The notes under the pieces are model-generated. The model was given only the letters and a program-made list of their open reading frames with translations. It searched no databases and was not told the DNA's origin. This document shows positions 16,987 to 25,222 of a stretch of DNA of 64,000 nucleotides, piece by piece. Positions within the stretch are counted from its first letter, which is position 1, and every line of letters starts with the position of its first letter. The stretch covers positions 992,001 to 1,056,000 of the forward strand of contig CAVTVQ010000006.1 in the NCBI GenBank assembly GCA_963738205.1. Direction: 5' to 3'. The position numbers were made by a program, and so were the translations under genes. This DNA is from DATFQE01 sp963738205 (GTDB lineage: Bacteria > Actinomycetota > Thermoleophilia > Gaiellales > Gaiellaceae).

Positions 16987-18123
16987 CTAGAAGCGGAGCA
17001 GCGCCCCGATGCCCTCGAGGGGCTCGAGATCGTGGTGGTGCTGGACGACCCAGACGGTGCCGCCGTGCGCGACCGTCTGGTGGAGCGCCAGGTCGAGGCC
17101 GTCTCGTCGTGGCTGCATCTCGGTGCCGTCGAGCGGGCACGGACCCCCTTCGGCCGCTGCACGGCCGCACTGGGGGCACTGGTAGGCGGAGCGCTGGGCG
17201 CCCTCGTCGCAGAGCAGCACCTCGACGCGGCCGTCCGAGGCGGCTTCGAGCGAGCCCGCCCAGCCGCCCACCGCGCGGCCGTGACGGCCGAGCTCCTCCC
17301 GCCAGCGCTCGATCTCCACGCCCTCGTGGGCGGCGCGCGCCCGTTCGAGCACCGGAGCAACGGCCGCCAGCAGCTCGGACGGGCCCGCGTGGGCCTCCGC
17401 GGCCGCCCAGCCGGCAAAGGCGGTCCTCGCTTCCTGAGACAGCAGCTCCTCGAACTCGGCGCGAGCCTCTTCCGGGCAGACGACGACGAGCTTCGTTCCC
17501 TTGCTGGCGCGAACGCGCCGGTCGACCTCATCCGCCACGGCTCGGAAGTGCTCGGCGGCGAGCCCGTCGACGTGGCGTTGGAAGCGTGATTGCGACCATC
17601 CGCCCTGATCGTGGCGCCGCGGCTGCTCTTCGCTCAGGTCGGCGGCCTCCTCGAGCCGACCGCCGTGCAGCCGGTAGAGGCTCCCCCGCTCGCGGTTCAC
17701 GACGGCGACCAGGGCCCCTTCGCCGCGACCGACGATCGGGGCGAGCGGCGTGAGGTAGAAGTCGCGCTCGACCGTGATGCCGTCTGGAACGGCATCGGGC
17801 AATTGCAGGTCGATCCAGACGTCGTCGAGCCCGGCGCAGAAGACGGCGATCCCGCGCGACCCGTCGCGCTCGAACTCGTGCTCGAAGTAGCGCTCGATCC
17901 GCTCGAAGTCGCGTTTGAGCGCTTCCTTCTCCTCATGGCTCTGCTTGCGGCCGAGCCCGTCCTTGTGCCCGTCGGCGAGCAGCGCGCTCACGCGGGCCGC
18001 AGCGTCGCGCGGAGTCGGCGACAAGCTCGGATCGAGATCGACGTAGAGGCTGATCGCGCAGCCCCGCTGGGCCCGATAGTCGGCCAGCCGGCGAACGTCA
18101 TCCCACGTCACGGTGGCAGTCAC
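16987..18123 (-). CDS. Vms1/eRF1-like release-factor family protein (baeRF type)
   Basis: A 378-residue protein. The N-terminal half has an eRF1-domain-1-like pattern and near residue 190 the loop GGWSQSRFQRH, close to the GG.SQ loop by which Vms1/ANKZF1-type and actinobacterial Vms1-like factors release peptide from tRNA on stalled ribosomes. The middle resembles an eRF1/pelota domain 2 (LVVVCPEEARAEFEELL). A C-terminal zinc ribbon (CPQCG ... CPLDG) follows. A role in ribosome rescue is inferred from the family. The GTG at 18123 is preferred because AAGGAGG sits 6 nt before it; the GTG at 18129 would overlap that site. Confidence 0.75.
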   Translation of the reverse strand: MTATVTWDDVRRLADYRAQRGCAISLYVDLDPSLSPTPRDAAARVSALLADGHKDGLGRKQSHEEKEALKRDFERIERYFEHEFERDGSRGIAVFCAGLDDVWIDLQLPDAVPDGITVERDFYLTPLAPIVGRGEGALVAVVNRERGSLYRLHGGRLEEAADLSEEQPRRHDQGGWSQSRFQRHVDGLAAEHFRAVADEVDRRVRASKGTKLVVVCPEEARAEFEELLSQEARTAFAGWAAAEAHAGPSELLAAVAPVLERARAAHEGVEIERWREELGRHGRAVGGWAGSLEAASDGRVEVLLCDEGAQRSAYQCPQCGRAAAEGGPCPLDGTEMQPRRDGLDLALHQTVAHGGTVWVVQHHHDLEPLEGIGALLRF

Positions 18124-18170
18124 TCGCACCTCCTTGCCCGATCCAGGCGATTCTAGTCGGGAGGTTCTGC

Positions 18171-18875
18171 TCAGCCGGCGACGGGCTCGAACGAGACCGT
18201 CCAGGTGACGTCCACGATCGCCCGGCCGCTGTCGCCGCCCGAGAACGTGGTCGTCTCGCTGGCCCCGGTGTCGAACTCGACAGCGCGGGCCTGCTTGTCG
18301 AAGACGTCGTCCGCGCCGGCGCGCGCGCTTGCAGCCTCGACCGTGGTGGGCAGCTGCGCGACCGCTCTCGGCTCACACGCGCTCACGGCACGCGGCAGCC
18401 GAATGGCGAGGCGGAGCTTCCCGAGCTGGAGGACGCCTTTCTTCGGTGCCGTGACACTGATCGTCCCGCCTTTGCCCGCCACCTTGCGAGGCGGCCTGCA
18501 GCGCGTGCTGTAAGAGACCGGTGTCGTGCACGGAGCCCTCGTCGAGCGGTCGCTGCGCGTGCCTGTTTGCAGATAAGAGCCCGAGATGTGCTTGAGCATC
18601 GCACCCAGCGCGAGCGAGCCGTCGGCACGCGTGCGGATCAGCACGCGGGTCGGGCGCCGGCTGCGGAAGGTAAACGTCTCGCGTCCGCCGTACCTGCGGC
18701 GCACGGCGCACTCCGTCTCGGGGTTGTTCTCGACGTAGGTCCAGTGCTTGGTGATCTCACCGCGCACGCTGACGTCGAAGAAGCCCTGTCTCCGATCAGC
18801 CGCTTTCCCGGCGCCCACGGCGAGTGCCGCGCTCACCAGCGCGCAGAGGAGTAGGGTGCCCGACGGCCGCAACAC
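18171..18875 (-). CDS. Secreted protein of unknown function
   Basis: A 234-residue protein with a signal peptide (residues 1-25, cleaved near GKAAD) and a beta-rich mature part. It contains Cys in ETECAVRR, RAPCTTP, STRCRPP and SACEPR, which could form two disulfides. No known domain was recognised. It starts at a GTG at 18875, 91 nt from the divergent thioredoxin reductase start, so the two may share a regulatory region. The start is chosen because the hydrophobic signal begins there. Confidence 0.65.
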   Translation of the reverse strand: MLRPSGTLLLCALVSAALAVGAGKAADRRQGFFDVSVRGEITKHWTYVENNPETECAVRRRYGGRETFTFRSRRPTRVLIRTRADGSLALGAMLKHISGSYLQTGTRSDRSTRAPCTTPVSYSTRCRPPRKVAGKGGTISVTAPKKGVLQLGKLRLAIRLPRAVSACEPRAVAQLPTTVEAASARAGADDVFDKQARAVEFDTGASETTTFSGGDSGRAIVDVTWTVSFEPVAG

Positions 18876-18966
18876 GGGACGGCCCGGAAGCTACCAGGCT
18901 TTGGGAAGTTTCGAAGCGTCCGAATCGTTGAATAGTTTGCAGGGGTCGTACGTCTTGGAGGAGCAC

Positions 18967-19956
18967 GTGAGCGAGGGAGAAATGCGAGAGGTCATCATCA
19001 TCGGCGGCGGTCCCGCCGGGTACACGGCTGCGCTCTACGCGGCCCGGGCGAACCTGGACCCGCTGGTAATCGAGGGGTTCGCCTGGGGCGGGCAATTGAT
19101 GATCACCAGCGACGTCGAGAATTACCCGGGCTACCCCGAGGGCGTCATCGGGCCGGAGATGATGAACGACTTCCGCCGGCAGGCCGAGCGCTTCGGCGCC
19201 GAGTACGTCACCGACGACGTCGTCTCGGTCGACTTCTCCGAGGGGTCGCCGTTTCGCGTGTCGACGAGCGACGAGGACTTCCACGCGAAGGCGGTGATCG
19301 TCGCCACAGGCGCGAACGCGCGCCAGCTCGGGCTGGCGTCCGAGCGCACGCTGCAGGGGCGCGGCGTCTCCTACTGCGCCGTCTGTGACGCGGCGTTCTT
19401 CCGCGAGAAGGAGGTCGTGGTGGTCGGCGGCGGCGACTCGGCGATGGAGGAGGCGATCTTCTTGACGAAGTTCGCCACGCGCGTCAGCGTCGTGCACCGG
19501 CGCGGTGAATTCCGCGCCTCGCCGATCATGCTCGATCGCGCCCGCGCCAACTCGAAGATCGAGTTCCTGACGCCCTACGTCGTCGAGGAGGCCCTCGGCG
19601 AGGCGGGCAAGCTCACGGGCGTTCGCGTCTCCAACCTCGAGACCGACGAAAAGCGGGAGCTGCCGGCCGACGGTCTGTTCGTCGCGGTCGGCCACGACCC
19701 GAACACGAAGCTCTTCGTCGGCCAGCTCGACATGGACGAGGCCGGGTACCTGGTGACGAAGCCCGGCTCGACGGCCACGAACGTCGAGGGCGTCTTCGCG
19801 GCCGGCGACGTCGTCGACCACACGTACCGGCAGGCGATCACGGCCGCGGGCAGCGGCAGCATGGCTGCGCTGGACAGCGAGCGCTGGCTTTCGGAGCGCG
19901 AAAGCCACGCTGAGACAGCGTTCGCAGCGCCCCGGCCCGAAGCGGCAAACGCATAG
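18967..19956 (+). CDS. trxB: Thioredoxin reductase
   Basis: A 329-residue NADPH-dependent flavoprotein that keeps thioredoxin reduced. The FAD loop IIIGGGPAGYTAALYAA opens the protein, the redox-active pair is in CAVCD (about residue 140), an NADPH loop VVVGGGDSAMEEA follows, and the C-terminal FAD motif is GVFAAGDVVD. The GTG at 18967 has GGAGGA 4 nt upstream; an in-frame ATG at 18982 with GAGGGA close by is an alternative that loses five residues. The C-terminal ~20 residues (Ala/Glu/Arg-rich) extend past the family core. Confidence 0.93.
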   Translation: MSEGEMREVIIIGGGPAGYTAALYAARANLDPLVIEGFAWGGQLMITSDVENYPGYPEGVIGPEMMNDFRRQAERFGAEYVTDDVVSVDFSEGSPFRVSTSDEDFHAKAVIVATGANARQLGLASERTLQGRGVSYCAVCDAAFFREKEVVVVGGGDSAMEEAIFLTKFATRVSVVHRRGEFRASPIMLDRARANSKIEFLTPYVVEEALGEAGKLTGVRVSNLETDEKRELPADGLFVAVGHDPNTKLFVGQLDMDEAGYLVTKPGSTATNVEGVFAAGDVVDHTYRQAITAAGSGSMAALDSERWLSERESHAETAFAAPRPEAANA

Positions 19957-20002
19957 ATCGACGCGCCGCGGTCAGGGGCATCCCCGGGACTACGATTCGA
20001 CT

Positions 20003-20461
20003 GTGCCCTACTTCATCTGTCCGAACTGCAAGGACCGCTCCATCGACTCCGACGGCGTGGAGGGCTTCTCGGCGCAGGCCGTCTCCTGCCGGCGTTGCGG
20101 CTTCGGTTTCCTGTTCGAGCTGATGGAGGACTACTACCCGGCGCCCACCACCGGCCTGGTGGTGTGCGACGGGTCCGGCCGTGTTCTCGCCGTCGGCCGC
20201 GGCGTCTTCGAGCTCTCCGGGTACCGGGACACCGACCTGATGGGCAACGACGTGATGGAGAGCCTCGGGCTGAGCGGCTTCGAGGACGGCAAGGATCCAT
20301 CGCAGCTCTCCCGCGAGTGGGGCGTCCGCCGGCTCGGCGAGCGGCTCCGCCTGCGCACGCGTAGCGGCCAGGAGAAGGAGGTCACGGCGGATTTCTTCCC
20401 CGCGTACGACTCCGACGGCGGCCTGCTCGTGGCGCTGACGCCGTCTCTGACGCCCGACTAG
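20003..20461 (+). CDS. Zinc-ribbon plus PAS-like sensor protein
   Basis: A 152-residue protein. The N terminus holds a four-cysteine ribbon (CPNCKD ... SCRRCGFG, residues 6-34); the remainder (GLVVCDGSGRVLAVGRGVFELSGY ... GQEKEVTADFFPAYDSDGGLLVAL) has the strand pattern of a PAS domain. There is no output domain, so it may act as a single-domain sensor or adaptor. The GTG start at 20003 has a TACGAT box 6 nt upstream and no ribosome site. It converges with nth and overlaps its end by 4 nt. Confidence 0.65.
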   Translation: MPYFICPNCKDRSIDSDGVEGFSAQAVSCRRCGFGFLFELMEDYYPAPTTGLVVCDGSGRVLAVGRGVFELSGYRDTDLMGNDVMESLGLSGFEDGKDPSQLSREWGVRRLGERLRLRTRSGQEKEVTADFFPAYDSDGGLLVALTPSLTPD

Positions 20462-21150
20462 GAGACAGGCGCTACAGCCTCGACACGGCTCGACGGGCAC
20501 AGGTCGTTCAGGACACAGACCGCGCATTGGGGGTTGCGGGCGTAGCAGACGCGGCGGCCGTGCCAGATGAGCAGGTGCGGGAACACGCCCCAGTACTCAC
20601 GCGGGACGAGGCGCATCAGGTCGCGTTCGATCTTGACCGGGTCGTTCTGGCGCGTCAGGCCGAGCCGTTGCGCGAGCCGCCGCACGTGGGTGTCGACGAC
20701 GATGCCCTGCGGCTCGCCGAGCTCGGAGGCGACGACGTTCGCCGTCTTCCGCGCCACTCCCGGCAGGCGGACGAGCTCGTCGAGCGTCCGCGGGACCTCG
20801 CCGCCGAAGTCGTCCAGGAGCATGCGCATCGTCCCGCGCAGCGACTTCGCCTTCTGGCGGAAGAAGCCCGTCGCGAAGATGTCGCGCTCGAGCTCCTCCT
20901 GCGGCACGGCGAGGTAGTCCTCGGGCGTCCGGTACTTGACGAACAGTCGCTCGGTGACGCGATTGACGTTCACGTCGGTCGTCTGCGCCGAGAGCATCAC
21001 CGACACGAGCAGCTCCAGGGGCGAGCCGAAGCGCAGGGCGATCGTGGCGTCCGGATGCTCGGCCAGCAGGCGCTCAATGATCTCGTCGATCCGCTCGCGC
21101 TTCGGCGGCACGCGCCGCCGCCGAGCCTCGGAGACGAAGCTACGCGCCAC
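20458..21150 (-). CDS. nth: Endonuclease III
   Basis: A 230-residue DNA glycosylase/AP lyase that excises oxidised pyrimidines. It has the helix-hairpin-helix LPGVARKTANVV with the catalytic Lys, the catalytic Asp in VVDTHV, and a C-terminal [4Fe-4S] loop of four Cys spaced C-X6-C-X2-C-X5-C (CYARNPQCAVCVLNDLC). The GTG at 21150 overlaps the end of the phosphoesterase gene by 11 nt, indicating translational coupling. It forms the last gene of an addB-addA-phosphoesterase-nth run, a plausible DNA-repair operon. Confidence 0.93.
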   Translation of the reverse strand: MARSFVSEARRRRVPPKRERIDEIIERLLAEHPDATIALRFGSPLELLVSVMLSAQTTDVNVNRVTERLFVKYRTPEDYLAVPQEELERDIFATGFFRQKAKSLRGTMRMLLDDFGGEVPRTLDELVRLPGVARKTANVVASELGEPQGIVVDTHVRRLAQRLGLTRQNDPVKIERDLMRLVPREYWGVFPHLLIWHGRRVCYARNPQCAVCVLNDLCPSSRVEAVAPVS

Positions 21151-21847
21151 GGAGCGCCTCGAAGTGCTCCGTCGCCTCCTCGGGCGTCGGCGGGCTGAAC
21201 AGCGTCTCGACCATGAAGTCCACCCCCGGGTATCCGGTCGCACGGATGCGCACCACCGCCCCCTCCACGTCGTACTCCGTCCGCCGGAACTCGACGTCCG
21301 GCCCGAACAGCGCCCAGTACGCGCCGGGCCGCCCCTCGTGCGGCCACCCCACACTGCCGGGGTTGACGAGCCGCGGGCCCTCGCCGCGCTCGTACTGGAC
21401 GTGGATGTGGCCGTAGACGACGACGTCCTCGTCGACTCCTGACAGCGCCTCGGCCACCGCCTCGTCAGGCGTGAGCGAGGTGATGAACGCCTCGTCGTCG
21501 CGTGGAGTGGCATGGCAGAAGAGCACCGGCCCCAGGCCTTGGACGTCGAGTGACACCGTCAGCGGCCAGTCGGCCACACGCCGTGCGCCCTCGGGCCCGA
21601 GGGCCTCGAGACACCACGCACGCTCGTCCGCACCTCCGGCCAGCACCTCCCGGTCGGCATTGCCGCGGACGAACGAGACGCGGTCGCCGTACGCCTCGAG
21701 CCCGTCGAGGCACTCGGCCGGGAAGGGCCCGGCGACCAGGTCGCCGCCCACCAGGATGTGATCGACTCCGGCAGCGTCCAGCTCGGCCAGGACCGCCTCG
21801 AGCGCCGGCAGGTTCCCGTGGATGTCGTAGAGCGCTGCGATCCGCAC
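21140..21847 (-). CDS. Metallophosphoesterase (YfcE/calcineurin-like)
   Basis: A 235-residue phosphodiesterase. The metal-binding motifs are complete: D.HGN in LYDIHGNL, GGDLV, GNAD (VRGNADRE), the His in FCHATP and GHIH (VVYGHIHVQ). Substrate unknown; relatives hydrolyse cyclic nucleotides or phospholipids. The GTG at 21847 directly abuts the addA stop at 21848, so it is co-transcribed with addAB. No signal peptide, so the protein is cytosolic. Confidence 0.87.
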   Translation of the reverse strand: MRIAALYDIHGNLPALEAVLAELDAAGVDHILVGGDLVAGPFPAECLDGLEAYGDRVSFVRGNADREVLAGGADERAWCLEALGPEGARRVADWPLTVSLDVQGLGPVLFCHATPRDDEAFITSLTPDEAVAEALSGVDEDVVVYGHIHVQYERGEGPRLVNPGSVGWPHEGRPGAYWALFGPDVEFRRTEYDVEGAVVRIRATGYPGVDFMVETLFSPPTPEEATEHFEALRGA

Positions 21848-24800
21848 CTAGACGGACGCTAGCGCAGCGGGCGCGGCCGCCCGCGGTGCGCCGCCCAGGC
21901 GCGGCCCCGCACAGACGAGATCGAGCGCGGGGCAGCCGGAGCAGGCCGCCTCGCTCGGCGTGGGCCGGAACTCGCCCGCCTGGATCCGCCCGATCGCCGT
22001 CGACAGCTCGACCTCCAGCTCCGGGATCTCCGCTCGCGTGAAGATCCGCGTCACCGGCTCGGCCGGCCGCTCCAGGAACTGGTAGACGACCTCCGCCTCC
22101 TCGACCCCGGTGCGCAGGCAGGCGAGCCCGTAGACGAGCCGCTGCAGGCGGTAATCGGCGTCGACGACGTCGGCCGGATCGGCCTCGTCGAGGACGTTCG
22201 TCTTGTAGTCGAGGACGAGTGCGCGGGACCCGTCCGAGTGGAACACGTCCAGGAAGCCGTGCAGCAAGACGTCATCGTGGAGGAACGTGAAATGGCGCTC
22301 CGGAGCGACGCCATCCAGCTGAGCGACCCGCGCTGCGAGATCCGAATCGCAATAGGCCGCCACGTGCGTCCGGATTCGCTCGATGTTCTCCTCGGTGGCG
22401 GTCGGCCAGCTCGCCAGAGCCTGCTGCTCGAGGTCGTCCGGGACGCGGGGCGCACGCAGATCGAGCTGCTCGAGCAGCGCATGCACCGCGCTGCCGAGCT
22501 CGGTGGCGCCGAGCCCCTCCACAGCCAGCGCCTCGTGTTCGCGCGCGTCGCGCTCGCGCATCCCGGCGACCCGCTCTGCGTAGTAGCGGTACGAGCACCG
22601 CTCGTAGAGAGACAGCGCCGTGAACGACAGGCGGCGTGCGCGGTGCAGGGGCGGTGCCGGCACCGGTTCGAGGGCCGGCAGGGTGGGAGCGCGGAGCGCA
22701 CGGCCCTCCGGGAGCTCGCCGAAGAGCGCGAGCTGGCCCTCCTCGGGCAGCGCGACCTCCTGCTCCTCGGGCGCCTGCACCGCAGGCTCGGCCGCCCGGC
22801 GGTCGACGCGCAGCAGGAACCGGGCGTCGCCGTGCTCGAGCTCGACCGGGCCGTCGGCGGCGGCCAGCTCCCCTCCGGCCTCCAGGCGCCCGAGCACCCA
22901 GCCCATCGGCGTCGATCGGTCGCTCTCGCGATTCGGATCGAGCGCGCCGGACACGATCAGGCGGTCGATCGCGCGCGTCATGGCGACGTAGTAGAGCCGC
23001 AGCCGCTCGGCCTCGTCCTCGCGCCGTCGCTCCTCGCGCACCGCCTCCCAGTCGAATGCGCCCTTGCGCGCGCTCGTGTACGGATCGGCGACGCGGAAGC
23101 CGAAGCGGCCGTCGGAGAGCGCCAGGATCTCGTCGGAGGCGGGCGCGGCACGGTCGCGGCCGGCGTCCGCGACGACGACCACCTTGAACTCGAGCCCCTT
23201 CGCCGCGTGAATCGTGAGCAGGCGAACCGCGTCCGCACCCTCCTCCTCGGCGACCGCCTCGAGCTCCTTCGCGCCGACGGCCTCCTGGCGCTGCACGAAG
23301 CGGACGAAGCCTTCGAGGTCGGCGCCCCGCAGCTCTTCGTAGGAGCGCGCGAGCCGGGCGAGCTTGCGCAGGTTGGCGTAGCGGCGCTTGCCGTCCCAGC
23401 GGGCCAGCACCGCGAGGTCGTAGTCGTGCTCGGCGACGATCGCCTCGCACAACCGCTCCAGCGAGAGGCGCGCAGAAGCGACGACGAGGCGCTCGTACCG
23501 CTGCTTGAAGGCGCGCAGCAGGCGCGCGTCGCGGTCGTCCAGGCCCTCGGGGAGCTCGCGCTCGAGCCCCGAGTACAGCGGCCGCCGGCTCGCCGCGCGC
23601 CGGAGCAGAACGAGCCCGTCGTTCGAGAGCCCGACGAAGGGCGAGGCGAGGACCGAGACGAGCGCACGGTCGTCGTAGCGGTTGTGGAGCAGGCCCAGGT
23701 AGGCGAGCAGGTCGACCACCTGCTGTTGGCCGAAGTAGCCTCGCCCCGTCGCGCGATAGGTCGGGAGCCCGAGCGCCCGCAGCTCTTCCTCGTACCACTC
23801 GGCGTCCGTTCCGGCCGCGAACAAGAGCACGATCTCGCCCGGCGTCGCGGCGCCCGTCTCGACCAGGTCGCCGACGCGCCGGGCAATGTGCTTCGCCTCG
23901 GCGCGTCGCCAGTGCGTGCCGCTGTCGGCGTAGGCGCCTTTGTCCGTCACGAGCAGCTCGACCGGATGGCCGAAGACCGGGTCCGGGAACTCGCCCGACG
24001 AGGCCAGCGGCTGGAAGCCCTCGCCGAACTCGCCGCCGAACAGGTGGTTGACCGCGGCGAGCACCTCCGGTCGCGAGCGGTAGTTGCGGCTCAGCGCGAG
24101 CCCGCCTCCCGCCGCCTCGCGCCGCTCGCGGAACACCCCGACGTCCGCATGCCTGAAGCCATAGATCGACTGAAACTCGTCCCCGACCGAGAAGACATCC
24201 GCGTGCTCCGAGAGCAGGTCGATCAGCTCGCACTGGAGCCGGTTCGTGTCCTGGAACTCGTCGACCATGATCGCGCGGAAGCGCAGCGCCTCCTGCGCAC
24301 GGATCGCGTCGTTGTCGCGCAGGAGGTCGCGCGCCAGCAGCTGCAGATCCTCGAAGTCGAGCGCAGATTCACGCGCCTTCGCGGCTGCGTACTCCCCGGC
24401 GAACCCATCGAGCAGCACTTGGAGCAGGTCCCGGTCATGGGCCGCGAGCTCGTCCAGCGCCGCCTGCTCGACCGCCTGCCGCGCCTCCTCGTACGTGGCC
24501 GCCCGTTCCCCTCGCGCCCGGTGGTCGGTGAGGTCCAGCAGCCGCTCGGGCAACGGCTCGCCCGCCACCAGCTCGAGCAGGCGACCGGCGTTCGCTCGCG
24601 CGAGCTCGGTCGCGTCGCCGTCGTCGGCGAGGCAGCGCGCGGCGACGCAGAGCTCCTCCACGCGGTCGGTGAACGGCCGCCGCTCGCCGAGCTCGAGCAC
24701 GAGCGGCCTCCCGGCCGCGCGGAGCGTCTCGTAGACGCCGATCAGCATTCGCCGCAGGCCGTCGGCGCGATAGGTCGCGAGCAGCCGCAGTCGCTCCGGT

Positions 24801-25222
24801 TCCGCACTCGCGCAGAACCGCTCGAGCGCCTCCTCGAACGCCTCGCCGCGGATGACGGCGCCCTGGGCCTCGTCGAGCTCGCGGAAGCGGGGGTCGAGCC
24901 CTGCCTCGAACGGATACGTCTTGAGGATGCGGTTGCAGAAGCCGTGGATCGTGGAGATCCACGCGCCGTCGAGGGCGCGGGCGAGGTCGAACCGGCCGCG
25001 CTCCCGCAGCGCCGCGCGGATCCGGGCCCGGAGCTCGCCGGCCGCCCGCTTCGTGTAGGTGATGACGAGGATCGACTCGACGTCCAGCCCTTCGTCGCAG
25101 ACGGCCGCCGCGAAGCGCTCGACGAGCACGCTCGTCTTGCCCGTGCCCGCACCGGCGGAGAGGAAGACGTCGCCGCGCGCCTCGATCGCCGCGGATTGCT
25201 CGGGATTCGGCGTTCGCGGCAC
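21848..25222 (-). CDS. AddA-type UvrD helicase/RecB-family nuclease subunit
   Basis: A 1124-residue double-strand-break processing enzyme. The SF1A motor has motif I AGAGTGKTS (residues 23-31), Ia ITYTKRAAGELR, II VDEFQDTN, III GDEFQSIYGFR, IV RNYRS, V LTIHAAKGLEF and VI YVAMTRA. The C-terminal nuclease has DYKTN with catalytic Asp and Lys. One Cys before the nuclease (LYERCSYRYY) and three at the end (CSGCPALDLVC) match the four-Cys iron-sulfur staple of AddB/Cas4-like nucleases. The GTG start at 25222 directly follows the addB stop. With its partner it would resect DNA ends for RecA; Chi-like recognition is unknown. Confidence 0.87.
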   Translation of the reverse strand: MPRTPNPEQSAAIEARGDVFLSAGAGTGKTSVLVERFAAAVCDEGLDVESILVITYTKRAAGELRARIRAALRERGRFDLARALDGAWISTIHGFCNRILKTYPFEAGLDPRFRELDEAQGAVIRGEAFEEALERFCASAEPERLRLLATYRADGLRRMLIGVYETLRAAGRPLVLELGERRPFTDRVEELCVAARCLADDGDATELARANAGRLLELVAGEPLPERLLDLTDHRARGERAATYEEARQAVEQAALDELAAHDRDLLQVLLDGFAGEYAAAKARESALDFEDLQLLARDLLRDNDAIRAQEALRFRAIMVDEFQDTNRLQCELIDLLSEHADVFSVGDEFQSIYGFRHADVGVFRERREAAGGGLALSRNYRSRPEVLAAVNHLFGGEFGEGFQPLASSGEFPDPVFGHPVELLVTDKGAYADSGTHWRRAEAKHIARRVGDLVETGAATPGEIVLLFAAGTDAEWYEEELRALGLPTYRATGRGYFGQQQVVDLLAYLGLLHNRYDDRALVSVLASPFVGLSNDGLVLLRRAASRRPLYSGLERELPEGLDDRDARLLRAFKQRYERLVVASARLSLERLCEAIVAEHDYDLAVLARWDGKRRYANLRKLARLARSYEELRGADLEGFVRFVQRQEAVGAKELEAVAEEEGADAVRLLTIHAAKGLEFKVVVVADAGRDRAAPASDEILALSDGRFGFRVADPYTSARKGAFDWEAVREERRREDEAERLRLYYVAMTRAIDRLIVSGALDPNRESDRSTPMGWVLGRLEAGGELAAADGPVELEHGDARFLLRVDRRAAEPAVQAPEEQEVALPEEGQLALFGELPEGRALRAPTLPALEPVPAPPLHRARRLSFTALSLYERCSYRYYAERVAGMRERDAREHEALAVEGLGATELGSAVHALLEQLDLRAPRVPDDLEQQALASWPTATEENIERIRTHVAAYCDSDLAARVAQLDGVAPERHFTFLHDDVLLHGFLDVFHSDGSRALVLDYKTNVLDEADPADVVDADYRLQRLVYGLACLRTGVEEAEVVYQFLERPAEPVTRIFTRAEIPELEVELSTAIGRIQAGEFRPTPSEAACSGCPALDLVCAGPRLGGAPRAAAPAALASV

